A stretch of DNA of 57,588 bases from Prevotella sp. (lineage in GTDB: Bacteria > Bacteroidota > Bacteroidia > Bacteroidales > Bacteroidaceae): the NCBI GenBank assembly GCA_017447515.1, contig JAFSNG010000004.1:1-57588 (forward strand), written 5' to 3'. Each line of letters starts with the position of its first letter. Within the stretch, counting starts at the first letter, position 1. The notes under the pieces were generated by a model. It saw only the letters and a list, made by a program, of their open reading frames with translations, was not told the origin of the DNA and did not search any database. Made by a program: the position numbers and the translations under genes. Below, in pieces: positions 41,567 to 51,400 of the stretch.

Positions 41567-43147
41567 ATGAATTATGTAGTCTGGCTGTGGCGAAACTCCG
41601 TCGGCATCCGTTGGAATACGGCTGTCCGCATTGTTACTGGTGTTGGGCAGGTGGCGCTTGGCTTGCTGATGATATGGATCAGCAAAAGGTTCATTGACGA
41701 GACTATCCGCACAGGATCGGCTGACGATGTGCTGACGATGGTACTATGGTTGGTGCTGACCGTCGTGGGCGGTGTGATTCTAAGACAGGTAGGCTTCTGG
41801 CTGACGACCTCTGCGAGTGTCAGGCAGATGAACGCCCTGCGTCTGCGTATCTTCAGCAGCCTGTTTCGCAGACAACTTTATAATGGCGAGGAGCTCCATT
41901 CGGGTGATGTGACCTCACGACTGGCAAAGGATATTGATCAAGTGAGCAATGTGTGTACTGACACGTTGCCTCAAATGGTCATCACGATGATACAACTCTG
42001 TGGCGCATTTTTGTTGATGCAGTGGTTTGATGCACGGTTGGCATGGGCATTGTTGTTGCTGACACCTCTGGCTATCGTCTTCGGCAAACTCGTGGCCAGG
42101 CGTCTCCGTCAGATGACCCTCGACATCCGACAGGACGAAAGCCGCATTCAGATGCAGGTGCAGGAGGGTATGGAGCATAATGCCGTATTGCGCTCGTTAG
42201 GTTCAGAACAATGGGTGACTGGCAGGCTTGACACCATGCAGCAACGGCTTCACGGGAATATGATGCGACGCATGAGGTTTACCGTCGTCACGCGACTTAT
42301 CATGGGTTGTGCCTTTGGACTCGGCTATTTGCTGGCATTCGTTTGGGGCGGCATCGGACTGCGCAATGGTACGATTACCTTTGGTGTGATGACCTCCTTC
42401 CTGCAACTCGTCGGTATGATACAACACCCCATTCTCCAATTATTGAACATGGTACCTAGCGTGATACACGCCACCGCAAGTATTGACAGGCTCAGTGAAT
42501 TGGAACAGACAACGAAAGCCACCACTGTTGCACGCAATGGTAATACAAATACTCAAGGCATCAGCTTCAAAGATGTGACTTTCCGCTATGCCAAGGGTGA
42601 CAGGGTGATACTTTCGCATTTTACGTACGACTTCTCCCCAGGTTCTAAGACCGCCATCATGGGTGAAACGGGTGTTGGTAAAACAACGCTGTTCCGGCTG
42701 ATTCTCGGTTTCATCGAGCCGACAGAGGGCAAGGTGGAAGTTGGCGGTGAATTGTGTTTCGTGCCCCAGGGAAATACCCTGATGAGCGGCACCATCCGCT
42801 ATAACCTGCAACTGGCTAAACCCGATGCTACTGAAGACGAAATGCGACAGGTACTGCATACCGCCTGTGCTGATTTTGTCTTTAACCTGTCTGATGGCCT
42901 CGATACCGAACTAGGAGAGCGAGCCAGCGGACTCAGCGAAGGACAGGCCCAGCGTATTGCCATTGCTCGCGGGCTGCTCCATAGCGGTGACATCCTCCTG
43001 TTAGATGAAATCAGCAGTTCGTTGGACGAACCCACTGAGCAGGAGTTATATCACCGTCTCTTTACAAACTATCCCTCTAAGACTATGATATTCATTACTC
43101 ATCGTTCCACCGTCAGTGAGTTATGTGACAAGGTGATCAGATTGTAA
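41567..43147 (+). CDS. ABC transporter, fused membrane and ATPase domains (exporter type)
   Basis: Half-transporter likely to act as a homodimer in the inner membrane. The 526 residues have an N-terminal region of about six membrane spans (about 20-300) and an ATPase domain with Walker A GETGVGKTT (from residue 366), signature LSEGQAQR and Walker B ILLLDEISSS. There is no C39 peptidase domain. The ATG at 41567, preceded by GGGAAAAGGAA, was preferred to a TTG at 41543. It is third in the cassette with the HPr-kinase-like and S26-like genes and converges on alaS with 18 bases between. Substrate is unknown; a peptide is plausible from context. Confidence 0.88.
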   Translation: MNYVVWLWRNSVGIRWNTAVRIVTGVGQVALGLLMIWISKRFIDETIRTGSADDVLTMVLWLVLTVVGGVILRQVGFWLTTSASVRQMNALRLRIFSSLFRRQLYNGEELHSGDVTSRLAKDIDQVSNVCTDTLPQMVITMIQLCGAFLLMQWFDARLAWALLLLTPLAIVFGKLVARRLRQMTLDIRQDESRIQMQVQEGMEHNAVLRSLGSEQWVTGRLDTMQQRLHGNMMRRMRFTVVTRLIMGCAFGLGYLLAFVWGGIGLRNGTITFGVMTSFLQLVGMIQHPILQLLNMVPSVIHATASIDRLSELEQTTKATTVARNGNTNTQGISFKDVTFRYAKGDRVILSHFTYDFSPGSKTAIMGETGVGKTTLFRLILGFIEPTEGKVEVGGELCFVPQGNTLMSGTIRYNLQLAKPDATEDEMRQVLHTACADFVFNLSDGLDTELGERASGLSEGQAQRIAIARGLLHSGDILLLDEISSSLDEPTEQELYHRLFTNYPSKTMIFITHRSTVSELCDKVIRL

Positions 43148-43165
43148 TGATGATATCCCGTGGAT

Positions 43166-45835
43166 TTACAGCTTGGCCAGTTCGAGGACTTTGTCGACTG
43201 CGGCACTAAGACCATCGACGCTCTTACCACCAGCTTGGGCGAAATGGGGCTGACCGCCACCGCCACCCTGGATGAGTTTGGCAGCTTCGCGCACCATCTG
43301 GCCTGCGTTGAGGTTGTGGTCGCTGACCATGTCGTCGCTCATCATGATAGAGAGCTGGGGCTTGTCGCTGTCGTGAGAACCAATGACGCAGAGCAGTGAG
43401 CCATTGACAGCGGCACGAATCTTGAAGGCAAGGTCCTTGGCAGCAGCAGGTTTCATGGGCAACACCGACGTGATGACGGTGACGCCATTGACGGTGCGCG
43501 CCTTCTCCAGCAGACGCTTGGCAACCTGCTCGATGGCCTGAGCCTGGAAACCTTCAATCTCCTTCTTCATCGAGTCGTGTTCCTCGATATATTTCTGGAT
43601 AACGCCCTGGAGGTCCTTGGCGTTGTTGAAGAACGACTTGATGGTCTTCAACATATTCTCCATATCGTAGATCAGATTCTCGCAGTCGCGACCCGTGGTG
43701 GCCTCGATACGGCGGATACCAGCGGCAACGCTGCTCTCAGAGAGAATCTTGAAGAAACCGATGCGACCTGTTGATGAGGCGTGGATACCACCACAGAACT
43801 CGCACGACGGTCCGAAGCGAACCACACGAACCTTGTCGCCATATTTTTCGCCGAAGAGGGCGATGGCACCGAGCTTCTTGGCCTCGTCGAAGGGAACGTC
43901 GCGATGTTCGTCGATGTGGATGTCCTGACGAATCATGTCGTTCACCATGCGCTCTACCTCGCGCAGCTGCTCGTCGCTGACCTTCTCGAAGTGAGAGAAG
44001 TCGAAGCGCAGTGTGTCGGGCGAAACGAACGAACCCTTCTGCTCTACGTGGTCGCCCAGCACCTGCTTCAGGGCATAGTCCAGCAGGTGGGTAGCGGTAT
44101 GATTGGCTGCCGAGGCGTTGCGCTTGTCGGTATCGACGCAGGCCATGAATTCGGCCGTGGGATCCTTCGGCAGTTGCTTGACGATATGTACGCTCTGGTT
44201 GTTCTCGCGCTTGGTATCGATGATCTCGACGGTCTCGTTTTCGTTGACGAGCACACCGCAATCGCCAACCTGACCGCCCATCTCGCCATAGAATGGTGTA
44301 GCGTCGAGGACAAGCTCGTAGAACTCGTTCTTCTTCTGGGTGACCTTGCGGTAACGCAGGATGTGACAGTTGTATTCGGTGTAGTCGTAGCCAACGAACT
44401 GCTGTTCACCAGCCTGAAGCTCCGTCCAGTCGCTGTTTTCGACGGCAGCGGCATTGCGGGCACGCTCCTTCTGCTTCTGCATTTCGACGTTGAACTGCTC
44501 CTCGTCAACCGTAAAGCCGTTCTCACGACAGATGAGTTCCGTCAGGTCGAGGGGGAAACCGTAGGTGTCGAACAGGCGGAAAGCCTGAACGCCATCCAAC
44601 TGGTTCTTGCTCTGAGCCTTGAGGTCTGCCATAGCCTTATCGAGCAGGGAGATACCCTTGTCGAGGGTGCGCAGGAAGCTATCCTCTTCCTCCTTAATCA
44701 CCTTGGTAATCAATTGCTGCTGAGCCTTCAGCTCGGGGAAGGCATCACCCATTTCATGAACAAGGGTGGGAACGAGCTTATAGAGGAATCCGTCCTTCTG
44801 GCCGAGGAACGTGTAGGCATAGCGTACGGCACGACGCAGGATACGACGGATGACGTAACCAGCCTTGGCGTTGCTGGGCAATTGACCGTCAGCAATGGAG
44901 AACGAGACGGCACGCAGGTGGTCGGCGCAGACGCGCATAGCGACGTTGATGTCTTCTTGGTTTTTGGCTATTGGCTCTTGGCTGTTAGCTTCTTCCTCGA
45001 AGGTGGTATACTTCAGTCCCGTGATGTCCTGCTCGGCCTTGATGATGGGCTGGAACACGTCGGTGTCGTAGTTCGAGTGCTTGCCTTGCATCATGCGAAC
45101 GAGACGCTCGAATCCCATACCGGTATCGATGACGTTCATCGACAGCTTTTCGAGTGAGCCGTCAGCTTTGCGGTTGAACTGCATGAACACGAGGTTCCAA
45201 ATCTCGATGACCTGTGGGTCGTCCTGATTGACGAGCTCACGGCCAGTCTTGCCTGAGGCAGCTTTCTGCTCAGGGGTACGAGAGTCAACGTGAATCTCAG
45301 AGCAAGGACCACAGGGACCCGTATCGCCCATTTCCCAGAAATTGTCGTGCTTGTTACCATTGATGATATGATCCTCGGGAACGTGCTTGGCCCAATATTT
45401 GGCGGCTTCGTCGTCGCGAGGAATGTTTTCTTCGGGCGAACCCTCGAAAACAGTGACGTAGAGGTCAGCGGGATTCAGCTTCAGGACATCCACCAGATAC
45501 TCCCAAGCCATGTCGATGGCGCCCTCCTTGAAGTAGTCGCCAAACGACCAGTTGCCGAGCATCTCGAACATGGTGTGGTGATAGGTGTCGTGACCGACCT
45601 CTTCCAAGTCGTTGTGCTTGCCGCTGACGCGCAGACATTTCTGTGTATCCGCTCGACGGCGCGGTTCAGGGTCGCGCGTACCTAATATTATATCTTTCCA
45701 CTGGTTCATGCCCGCGTTGGTAAACATCAGCGTGGGGTCGTCCTTGATAACCATCGGTGCAGAAGGCACGATGGCGTGTTGCTTTGACTCGAAAAACTTT
45801 TTGAATGAGTCGCGAATCTCGTTGGCTGTCATCAT
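43166..45835 (-). CDS. alaS: Alanyl-tRNA synthetase
   Basis: Charges tRNA-Ala with alanine. The 889 residues cover the class II catalytic core ([12 protein letters not shown], then [22 protein letters not shown]), the editing domain with zinc-binding CEFCGGIH, and the oligomerisation C-Ala domain with the glycine-rich [14 protein letters not shown]. Residues 281-294 (between LKYTTFE and DINVAMR) are encoded by a heptamer array and have no counterpart I know of in other AlaRS. The start is MMTANEI at 45835 or the second Met at 45832. tRNA-Lys lies upstream on the same strand. Confidence 0.96.
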   Translation of the reverse strand: MMTANEIRDSFKKFFESKQHAIVPSAPMVIKDDPTLMFTNAGMNQWKDIILGTRDPEPRRRADTQKCLRVSGKHNDLEEVGHDTYHHTMFEMLGNWSFGDYFKEGAIDMAWEYLVDVLKLNPADLYVTVFEGSPEENIPRDDEAAKYWAKHVPEDHIINGNKHDNFWEMGDTGPCGPCSEIHVDSRTPEQKAASGKTGRELVNQDDPQVIEIWNLVFMQFNRKADGSLEKLSMNVIDTGMGFERLVRMMQGKHSNYDTDVFQPIIKAEQDITGLKYTTFEEEANSQEPIAKNQEDINVAMRVCADHLRAVSFSIADGQLPSNAKAGYVIRRILRRAVRYAYTFLGQKDGFLYKLVPTLVHEMGDAFPELKAQQQLITKVIKEEEDSFLRTLDKGISLLDKAMADLKAQSKNQLDGVQAFRLFDTYGFPLDLTELICRENGFTVDEEQFNVEMQKQKERARNAAAVENSDWTELQAGEQQFVGYDYTEYNCHILRYRKVTQKKNEFYELVLDATPFYGEMGGQVGDCGVLVNENETVEIIDTKRENNQSVHIVKQLPKDPTAEFMACVDTDKRNASAANHTATHLLDYALKQVLGDHVEQKGSFVSPDTLRFDFSHFEKVSDEQLREVERMVNDMIRQDIHIDEHRDVPFDEAKKLGAIALFGEKYGDKVRVVRFGPSCEFCGGIHASSTGRIGFFKILSESSVAAGIRRIEATTGRDCENLIYDMENMLKTIKSFFNNAKDLQGVIQKYIEEHDSMKKEIEGFQAQAIEQVAKRLLEKARTVNGVTVITSVLPMKPAAAKDLAFKIRAAVNGSLLCVIGSHDSDKPQLSIMMSDDMVSDHNLNAGQMVREAAKLIQGGGGGQPHFAQAGGKSVDGLSAAVDKVLELAKL
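44954..44995 (-). repeat. Heptamer array inside alaS, sense unit CCAAGAG, about 6 copies
   Basis: Plus-strand units start at 44954, 44961, 44968, 44975, 44982 and 44989; the consensus is CTNTTGG. The last is the weakest. Forty-two bases equal 14 codons, so the frame is kept. Confidence 0.8.
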
Positions 45836-45858
45836 AGATCTATCTTGTATTTACTTTG

Positions 45859-45884
45859 AAAGCCACCGATTGCTCAGTGGCTTT
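45859..45884 (-). terminator. Hairpin after tRNA-Lys, possible terminator
   Basis: AAAGCCAC at 45859-45866 pairs with GTGGCTTT at 45877-45884 across a 10-base loop. On the minus strand the 3' arm ends in TTT, but no longer T-run follows, so termination before alaS may be partial. Confidence 0.4.
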
Positions 45885-45894
45885 TCATACCTTG

Positions 45895-45967
45895 TGATCC
45901 GTTTGGGGCTCGAACCCAAGACCCCAACATTAAAAGTGTTGTGCTCTACCAGCTGAGCTAACGGATC
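45895..45967 (-). tRNA. tRNA-Lys (anticodon UUU)
   Basis: On the minus strand the 73 bases fold as a cloverleaf. The acceptor stem is GATCCGT with ACGGATC, the D arm GCTCAGCTGGTAGAGC, the anticodon stem CAACA/TGTTG around loop CTTTTAA (anticodon TTT), and the T arm TTGGG-TTCGAGC-CCCAA. The discriminator is A and CCA is not encoded. Confidence 0.97.
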
Positions 45968-45993
45968 TACCTCAATTTGCTTAAAAGCGGCTG

Positions 45994-46025
45994 CAAAGGT
46001 ACAACATTTTGTTGAAACAGCCAAA
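45994..46025 (-). promoter_or_regulatory. Promoter of tRNA-Lys
   Basis: On the minus strand TTTG at 46022-46025, a 20-base spacer, and TACCTTTG at 45994-46001, about 27 bases before the tRNA 5' end. The -33 box begins immediately after the tdk stop codon. Confidence 0.7.
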
Positions 46026-46026
46026 T

Positions 46027-46620
46027 TTATTGAGAGGATTTTTCGTTTTCGAGTGCTTTTTGGTAACAATCGCGGCAAAGTGGCTCGTATTCCTGCGTCT
46101 CACCTAAGAGTACACGCTTGTCATTTTTGACTGTACGGTGGCTGACGTAAGCCAGCGAACCGCACTTGACACAGATGGCGTGAACCTTGGTGACGTCGTC
46201 GGCAATGGCACACAGGGCAGGCATAGGGCCAAAAGGAACCCCTCGGAAGTCCATGTCGAGTCCTGCAATGATGACGCGAATGCCGCGATTGGCCAGTTGG
46301 TTGCAGACGTCAACGAGCCCTTCGTCGAAGAACTGAGCTTCATCGATACCCACAACGTCGATGTCGCTGGAGAGCAGCAGGATGCTTGCAGACGAGTCGA
46401 GTGGGGTAGAGGGAATGGTATTGTGGTCGTGACTCACCACCTCTTCGTCGCTATAGCGCGTGTCGATGGCCGGTTTGAATATTTCCACCTTCTGTTTGGC
46501 AAACTGCGCACGACGCAAACGACGGATGAGCTCTTCCGTCTTGCCTGAGAACATGGAACCGCACACTACTTCTATTCTGCCTGGGCGGCGTGCTTCACCC
46601 GATGTAGGATAAGTAATCAT
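46027..46620 (-). CDS. tdk: Thymidine kinase (type II)
   Basis: Phosphorylates thymidine for nucleotide salvage. From ATG 46620 the product is 197 residues, typical for the tetrameric TK1-like class. It has the P-loop [10 protein letters not shown] (about 21-30), DEAQFF (Walker B region), and a zinc-binding lasso with CVKCG and CRDC. The frame stays open upstream into rsmI antisense, but the -7 box lies only 4 bases before this ATG, so the transcript has almost no leader. Confidence 0.95.
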   Translation of the reverse strand: MITYPTSGEARRPGRIEVVCGSMFSGKTEELIRRLRRAQFAKQKVEIFKPAIDTRYSDEEVVSHDHNTIPSTPLDSSASILLLSSDIDVVGIDEAQFFDEGLVDVCNQLANRGIRVIIAGLDMDFRGVPFGPMPALCAIADDVTKVHAICVKCGSLAYVSHRTVKNDKRVLLGETQEYEPLCRDCYQKALENEKSSQ

Positions 46621-46624
46621 GGTG

Positions 46625-46632
46625 CAAAGATA
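46625..46632 (-). promoter_or_regulatory. -7 element of tdk, almost touching the start codon
   Basis: On the minus strand TATCTTTG lies with its 3' end 4 bases from the ATG at 46620. With a start site about 5-7 bases after the -7 box, transcription would begin at or inside the start codon. No -33 TTTG at the usual spacing. Confidence 0.6.
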
Positions 46633-46674
46633 ATAAAAATTAGGCAAATTAGAAATAAAAACAAAAATATTTTG

Positions 46675-46682
46675 TACCTTTG
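46675..46682 (+). promoter_or_regulatory. -7 element of rsmI, almost touching the start codon
   Basis: TACCTTTG ends 8 bases before the ATG at 46691, implying a leader of about 0-3 bases. No -33 TTTG at the usual spacing. Confidence 0.6.
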
Positions 46683-46690
46683 CAGCCGAA

Positions 46691-47365
46691 ATGGGCATAT
46701 TGTATGTTGTACCCACGCCTGTGGGCAATATGGAAGATATGACGCTACGTGCCATTCGCGTGCTGAAAGAAGCCGATGTGGTGCTGGCAGAGGATACGCG
46801 GACATCGGGTATTCTACTGAACCATTTTGGTATCAAGCAGCATCTGCTCTCCCACCATAAGTTCAACGAACACGGAACGAGTGCCTCGGTGGTAGAGCGC
46901 CTGCAGGCAGGACAGACGGTAGCCCTGGTGAGTGATGCGGGAACTCCAGGCATATCCGACCCGGGTTTCTTTCTGGTACGAGAGGCTGTCCGAGCAGGCA
47001 TCGAGGTACAGACGTTGCCAGGCGCTACGGCATTTGTCCCAGCACTGGTGTCGAGTGGTCTGCCTTGCGACCGTTTCTGTTTCGAGGGCTTCCTGCCTCA
47101 GAAGAAAGGCCGTCAGACGAAGATTCAGAGTCTGGCCGACGAGGAGCGGACAATGGTGTTCTACGAGTCGCCCTATCGTGTGCTGAAGACCTTGCAGCAG
47201 TTTGCCGAGGTGTTTGGTGCTGAACGTCAGGTCAGTGTCTGCCGTGAAATCTCGAAGGTTCACGAGGAGAGCGTCCGAGGCACGCTGGCTGAGGCCATTG
47301 CGCATTTTACGGAACACGAGCCTCGCGGTGAGTTTGTCATTGTGTTGGCAGGAAAAGAAAAGTGA
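46691..47365 (+). CDS. rsmI: 16S rRNA (cytidine-2'-O-)-methyltransferase RsmI
   Basis: Methylates the 2'-OH of C1402 in 16S rRNA using S-adenosylmethionine. The 224 residues begin with the tetrapyrrole-methylase fold signature [19 protein letters not shown], and include [15 protein letters not shown] (SAM binding) and [10 protein letters not shown]. It is shorter than the E. coli protein (about 286) because the C-terminal extension is absent, as is common in Bacteroidetes. It is divergent from tdk and likely leaderless. Confidence 0.94.
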   Translation: MGILYVVPTPVGNMEDMTLRAIRVLKEADVVLAEDTRTSGILLNHFGIKQHLLSHHKFNEHGTSASVVERLQAGQTVALVSDAGTPGISDPGFFLVREAVRAGIEVQTLPGATAFVPALVSSGLPCDRFCFEGFLPQKKGRQTKIQSLADEERTMVFYESPYRVLKTLQQFAEVFGAERQVSVCREISKVHEESVRGTLAEAIAHFTEHEPRGEFVIVLAGKEK

Positions 47366-47395
47366 GAAGTGATCAATTTAATAAAATATTGCAAT

Positions 47396-48244
47396 ATGAA
47401 AAAAGTATTATTGTTTGTGGTAGGCGTGTTGTCATTGACAGCCTGCAACCAGAAGGGTGGAAATAGCGAATTGATGCTTGCCCAGCAGGCAGACTCGCTG
47501 AATCGTATCATTGCCCAGAAGGACAACGAGATTAACGACATGCTGGGTACGATGAACGACATTGAGGAAGGCTTCCGTGCCATCAATGCCGCAGAGGAGC
47601 GTGTCAGCGTGGCGCGTCAGGGTGAAGGAGCCAGTGCCAAGGAGCGCATCCAGGAGAATATGACCTTTATCCAGCAGACCATGCAGCAGAACCGTGAGTT
47701 GATCAGCAAACTACGCAATCAGTTGCGTCAGAGTTCGGTGAAGGGCGACCAGTTGCGTCGTACACTGGAGAGCCTGACCCAGCAGCTGGAGGAAAAGGAT
47801 GCTCAGTTGAAGGCTTTGCAGGCAGAGTTGCAGGCTAAGAATATCCAGATTGAGGAACTGACGGAGCAGGTGACAGGCCTGTCGGAGAATGTCAGCAACC
47901 TGAAGGAAGAGACCCACGAGAAGTCGCAGACCATTTCTGCACAGGACAAGCAGTTGCATACGGCTTGGTTTGTGTTCGGTACGAAGAAAGAGCTGAAGGA
48001 ACAGCGCATCATCGAGGACGGTGAGGTGCTCCGCTCGAACTTCAACGAGGACTACTTTACCAAGATTGACATCCGCGTGGACAAGGAAATCAAACTGTAC
48101 TCACGCTCTGCCAAGCTGTTGACGGACCATCCTGCATCAAGCTACAGGCTGGAACAGGATGCCAACAAGCAGTATGTGCTGCGCATTGAGAACCCCTCGA
48201 AGTTCTGGTCGACCAGCAAGTATCTTGTCATCTTGGTGAAGTAA
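47396..48244 (+). CDS. Coiled-coil lipoprotein
   Basis: Function unknown. From ATG 47396 the 282-residue product has a lipobox (VLSLTAC, Cys at about 17) and a long helical region (about 25-195) with heptad-rich stretches such as LESLTQQLEEKDAQLKALQA. A small globular C-terminus follows (TAWFVFGTKKELKEQRII, later SKYLVILVK). It resembles envelope proteins that bridge membranes or measure periplasmic distance, but no name can be given. It follows rsmI by 30 bases. Confidence 0.75.
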   Translation: MKKVLLFVVGVLSLTACNQKGGNSELMLAQQADSLNRIIAQKDNEINDMLGTMNDIEEGFRAINAAEERVSVARQGEGASAKERIQENMTFIQQTMQQNRELISKLRNQLRQSSVKGDQLRRTLESLTQQLEEKDAQLKALQAELQAKNIQIEELTEQVTGLSENVSNLKEETHEKSQTISAQDKQLHTAWFVFGTKKELKEQRIIEDGEVLRSNFNEDYFTKIDIRVDKEIKLYSRSAKLLTDHPASSYRLEQDANKQYVLRIENPSKFWSTSKYLVILVK

Positions 48245-48280
48245 TTCCCAAGTCACTAAAAACTGCAAATAAATTTAGTT

Positions 48281-48294
48281 AAAAGCGCGCTTTT
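48281..48294. other. Palindrome AAAAGCGCGCTTTT
   Basis: A perfect 14-base inverted repeat 37 bases after the coiled-coil lipoprotein stop, followed by one more T. It might end that transcript or act as a site upstream of susC. The AT-rich 212-base gap otherwise holds only the promoter below. Confidence 0.35.
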
Positions 48295-48358
48295 TGTTGC
48301 AAAAGTGACAAGAAGAATTGATTTTTTTTCTAAAAAGATGCGTTTTTAATTAAATTTA

Positions 48359-48389
48359 TTTGTTTTTTCGTATTTTTGTATTACCTTTG
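48359..48389 (+). promoter_or_regulatory. Promoter of the SusC/SusD operon
   Basis: TTTG at 48359-48362, exactly 19 bases, and TACCTTTG at 48382-48389 match the consensus fully. The leader is about 62 bases. Confidence 0.85.
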
Positions 48390-48456
48390 CACGTTGATTG
48401 CTGCATGTTCGCGTGCGCGCATTATTAAATAATGGTGAATCATTAAAAAATTAAAT

Positions 48457-51400
48457 ATGTTTATGGGAAAAAAGATTACGCTGATTTTGTTCGGTCTGTT
48501 CCTCTATGTAGGTCTGACCTTTGCTCAGAACAAGATTACGGGTACTGTCTTTGAAGACAATGGTGAGCCGTGTATTGGTGCCACTGTGATGATCCAGGGA
48601 ACCAAACAAGGTACAAAGACCGATTTGGATGGTAACTTTACCATCGCCGTACCTGCTGGCAAGAAGCTTGTGATAAGCTATGTAGGTATGGTTACAGAGA
48701 CAGTGAAAGCCCAAGATGGAATGAAAATTACTCTTCGCCCCGATGCGCAAACACTGGGCGAGGTTGTTGCCGTGGGTATGATGAAGCAGGATAAGCGCCT
48801 GTTTACAGGTGCTACCACGAAAGTGGATGCCGAGAAAGCCAAGCTGGACGGTATTGCTGATATCTCCCGCTCACTGGAAGGCCGTGCTGCCGGTGTGAGT
48901 GTGCAGAACGTGTCTGGTACCTTTGGTACTGCACCGAAGATCCGTGTGCGTGGTGCTACGTCTATCTATGGTAGTTCGAAGCCCCTGTGGGTGGTTGACG
49001 GTGTGATTATGGAAGATGTGACGGAGGTTGATGCCGATGCTTTGTCGTCAGGTGATGCCGCCACGCTGATTTCCAGTGCCATTGCCGGTTTGAATGCTGA
49101 CGATATCGAGTCGTTCCAGATTCTGAAGGACGGTTCCGCCACCTCTATCTATGGTGCCCGTGCTATGGCTGGTGTGATTGTCGTTACCACCAAGCGCGGT
49201 CATGCGGGTTCTTCGAAGATTAGCTATACCGGTGAGTACACCATGCGTCTGCGCCCCAGCTATTCGCAGTTCAATATCATGAACTCGCAGGAGCAGATGT
49301 CTGTCTACCGTGAAATGCAGAACAGCGGTTTCCTGTCGTTCATGAGCAGCTATCGCGCCAGCTCAAGCGGTGTGTTTGGTAAGATGTATCACCTCATCAA
49401 CGACTACGATCCTGCCACTGGTACTTTCAGGTTGGCTAATACGCAGGAGGCCATGAACGACTACCTGCGTGGGGCTGAGTACTGTAACACCAACTGGTTT
49501 GATGAGTTGTTCTCGAACTCTATCCAGCACAACCACTCCATCTCCATGAGTTCTGGTACCGACAAGGCTCAGTATTACACCTCGTTCTCTATCATGAGCG
49601 ACCCGGGATGGTATGAGCGTGGCAAGGTGTCGCGTTACACCGCCAACATCAACGCCAACTACAACCTGAACAAGCGGGTGTCGTTGAACCTGATTGGTAA
49701 TGCCAGCTATCGTAAGCAGGAGGCTCCTGGTACGACAGGTCAGGAAACCGACGTTGTGTCTGGTGAGGTAAAGCGCGACTTCGATATCAACCCCTATTCG
49801 TATGCGCTGAATACCTCGCGTACGCTGGATCCCGACGAGTTCTACATCCGTAACAACGCTCCGTTCAATATCCACCACGAGTTGGCCACCAACTACATGC
49901 AGCTGGATGTTGTCGACATGAAGTTCCAGGGCGAGCTGAAGTACAAGCCCGTGCGTACCGTCGAGTTGAGCGCCATCGGTGCTTACAAGTATTCGACCAC
50001 CACACAGCAGCACTTCATCAAGGAGACTAGTAACCAGGCTATGGCCTTCCGTATGATGGAGGATGCCACCATGCGTGACTCCAACCCCTGGCTGTATACC
50101 GACCCCGATGTCATCAATTCACTGCCTGTCTCCGTACTGCCCGAGGGAGGTTTCCATCGTGAGACCGTCTATAAGATGAACTCTTGGGACTTCCGTGCTA
50201 CGGCAAGCTACAACGACGTGTTCAACGAAGACCATATCGTCAATGCCTATGGTGGTATGGAAATCAACAGCATCGACCGTGTCGCTACGTCGAACACCAA
50301 GGTTGGTGTGCTCTACGACATGGGTCAGTTAGGCAATTATGACTACAAATACTTCAAGCAGGCCAGTGAGGAGAACAATATGTACTACTCGCTGAACAAC
50401 GGTTACAGCCGCGAGGTATCGTTCTTCGGTACGGCTACCTATTCTTGGAAGCGCCGTTATATCATCAACGGTACTGTCCGCTATGAGGGTAGTAACCGTC
50501 TGGGACGTTCTACCAGTGCTCGCTGGCTGCCCACATGGAATGTTTCTGGTGCATGGAATGCTCACGAGGAGCCTTGGTTCTATCGCACCTTCAAGAATAC
50601 GTTGACGCACGCCACCCTGAAGGCCAGCTACTCGCTGACGGGTGACAAGCCTGCCGTCACCAACTCCATGGTGATTATCCGCGCCTATAACCCCTGGCGC
50701 CCCTATTCTAACGACAAGGAGTCTGGACTGGAAATCGGAGACTTCGCCAATCCTGAGTTGACCTACGAGAAGAAGCATGAGTTCAACGTCGGACTGAGCC
50801 TCGGTTTCCTTAACAACCGCATCAACTTCGACTTCGACTGGTACACCCGTAACAACTACGACCTGATTGGTCCGAAGCGTACCACAGGTGTCGGTGGTGA
50901 AATCGTGAAGTATGCCAACGTAGCCTCGATGAAGTCGCACGGTGAGGAGTTCACCCTCTCAACGCGTAACATCATCACCAAGGACTTTGAATGGACCACC
51001 GACTTCATCTATTCTCACACACACTGTGAGGTGACCGACTTCGATTCACGCAACCGCGTCATCGACCTCATCACAGGTAACGGCTTCACCGAGAAGGGCT
51101 ATCCCTACCGTTCGTTGTTCTCGATGGATTTCCAGGGACTGAACGAGTATGGTCTGCCCACGTTCATCAACGAGAATGGCGAAAAGACCGTGAGCGACAT
51201 CGATTTCCAGTCCTATGTCACCGATTATCTGAAGTATGAAGGTCCTACCGATCCTACCGTCACTGGTTCGCTCGGCAACGTGTTCCGTTACAAGAACTGG
51301 CACCTGAACGTCTTCGTTACCTATGCTTTCGGTAATGTGGTACGTCTCGACCCCTGCTTCGCCGTTTCTTATTCTGACCTGACCGCTATGCCGCGTGAGT

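Noticed and set aside
43781-45157. Long open frame (458 codons) antisense to alaS
   Set aside because: It lies wholly opposite a certain gene, has no recognisable domain, and its length follows from codon bias of alaS. Similar long antisense frames opposite the GH97, beta-propeller and GH3 genes were dropped for the same reason.
46621-47001. N-terminal extension of thymidine kinase antisense to rsmI
   Set aside because: The family starts at the chosen Met, and the extension crosses the divergent promoters.
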